The position numbers and the translations under genes are program-made. From Adenophora triphylla var. japonica (Eukaryota > Streptophyta > Magnoliopsida > Asterales > Campanulaceae), in contig JAFEMH010001480.1 in NCBI GenBank assembly GCA_022495995.1, forward strand, positions 1-64,000: DNA of 64,000 bases, read 5' to 3'. The stretch's first letter is position 1. Every line of letters begins with the position of its first letter. Positions 63,171-64,000 of the stretch are shown piece by piece. The notes under the pieces were generated by a model. That model worked only from the letters and a program-made list of their open reading frames with translations. It made no database searches and had not been told where the DNA came from.

Positions 63171-63715
63171 TGTTGGGATTGGAGTCAAAACCATGAAGGA
63201 AAATCGCAGAGCAGTTTCTGGTCATGTGCGCGACCGCGCTGGGCTCTGCGCGACCGCGCTGGAGAATGGACGAGGGCGCTTGAAGTCTCGGGTCAGTTGC
63301 GCGGGCGCGCTTGGCATGGAGGGCGGCCGCGCTGTAGACGGGAAGGAAGAATTCTGGACTGATTCTGTTTCCTAATTTGATCAGATTTCCTCTTGATTGA
63401 TGTTTCCTTGTGACAGCAATATTTGGAAGACTTGTGAAGAAAGAAGAATACTTTCTTTAGTTAGGAATCCTTTTATTACTAGGATTTGATTTCTTGTTTC
63501 CTATAAATACATGTGATAGCCTAGAGACAAATTGTAACATCGGAAAATATTATAGTGAATATTTTGGCTTGGTAGCGCCCCCGGACGTAGTTGTTGTTGC
63601 AACGAACCGGGTTAACAATTCTTGTGTGTTCCTTTGTGTGTGATTTACTTTTCGTGTGTGTTGTTCTTATTATTACTCCTAGCTTGGATCCGTTCCGCTG
63701 CGGTAATTCACAACA
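63171..63715 (+). repeat. Middle LTR of element E, shared by two units
   Basis: It is 545 bp and nearly identical to 60994-61528. It differs mainly by a short insertion (gttgttgttgca near 63590) and one-base gaps. The TATA box is at 63501-63509. Confidence 0.93.
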
Positions 63716-63788
63716 ACTGGTATCAGAGCCTTTGGTTTTGTCGAATCATTGGTTGGCTGGTCTTTTGCTATGGATTTCTTGGGAAGCT

Positions 63789-64000
63789 TTGGAGGATGGT
63801 AATAAGGTGTTGATCGAAAAGTTCGATGGGACGGATTTCAATTTTTGGAAGACACAAATCGAGGATGTTCTGTGGAACAAGGATTTGTATCTACCATTAA
63901 AAGAAAAGCCGGCGGACATAGAGGAAGCAAAATTCGAAATCTTGGATCGGAAAGCGTTAGGGCTTGTTAGGCAAACGTTGACCAAGGATGTGGCGAAGAA
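63789..64000 (+). pseudogene. Element E gag, second unit (partial)
   Basis: The frame repeats the start of the first gag, with the same TTG in place of ATG and a few substitutions (DIEEAKFEILDRKALGLVR). It runs off the window. Confidence 0.85.

Larger units (their letters stand above)
60994..64000 (+). mobile_element. Element E: tandem gag-protease-only Ty1/copia elements sharing an LTR, cut by window edge
   Basis: The order is LTR (60994-61528), internal region (61529-63170), LTR (63171-63715), then a second internal region from 63716 to the window end that starts with the same PBS and gag. The first PBS is degenerate (ccggtatcgagcc); the second is canonical (tggtatcagagcc, 63718-63730, tRNA-Met type). 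The polypurine tract aggtgggagat lies at 63160-63170. No integrase or RT is found in the complete first unit. The base pairs before the first LTR are gttac, the candidate TSD, whose partner lies outside. Confidence 0.92.

Overview
This is nuclear DNA of a flowering plant, most likely a eudicot. The evidence is spliced host exons (an isopentenyl-diphosphate isomerase with plant-type GT-AG introns and a transit-peptide-like start), an NF-YB fragment, TTTAGGG telomere-type repeats, Stowaway MITEs, and plant-specific Tat-lineage Ty3/gypsy, Ty1/copia and CACTA elements. No bacterial, viral or organellar operon is present, and no CRISPR array.

Layout. 1-12915: element A, a decayed minus-strand Tat-type Ty3/gypsy element whose 3' region has grown a minisatellite of about forty 41-bp units. 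12921-14430: a 1.5 kb array of telomere-like 7-mers that changes strand around a short TTTAGGG core. 14431-15301: the end of a CACTA transposon. 15302-32360: a Ty1/copia element (gag cut by the CACTA end) that carries three later insertions: a solo LTR (18831-20433, TSD gttcc), a second Tat element C (20792-30617, TSD ctatt) and a tRNA-derived SINE (30722-30940, 19-bp TSD). 32758-50711: element B, a complete 17.95 kb sister of A with a perfect gcgtg TSD, two LTRs, a tRNA-type PBS, a gag-pro-RT-RNaseH-aRNH-integrase complement on the minus strand and two intron- or exon-structured plant-mobile-domain genes on the plus strand. 51027-52263: a stretch with long inverted repeats around a broken NF-YB fragment. 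52564-56458: exons 1-3 of the only host gene, IPP isomerase, with nested MITEs in introns 1 and 2. Its third intron holds two gag-protease-only copia elements, D (57864-60359, TSD agaca) and E (60994 to the window edge, in tandem with a shared LTR). The remaining isomerase exons are not in the window.

How the parts fit together. The window is a nest of retroelements; where both ends are visible, exact target-site duplications give the order of insertion. Tat elements B and C carry antisense genes between pol and the 3' LTR. Introns in such genes are expected to survive retrotransposition because the genomic RNA is the opposite strand.

The most unusual signal is regulatory. In four LTR families, two Ty3/gypsy and two Ty1/copia, a family-specific set of short GC-rich palindromes lies just upstream of the TATA box, often at spacings near whole helical turns (20-22 or 30-31 bp). 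In A and B the same palindrome pair also sits upstream of each antisense gene, which suggests that sense and antisense transcription share a cis element. Elements C and D lack such palindromes, so the feature is not universal.
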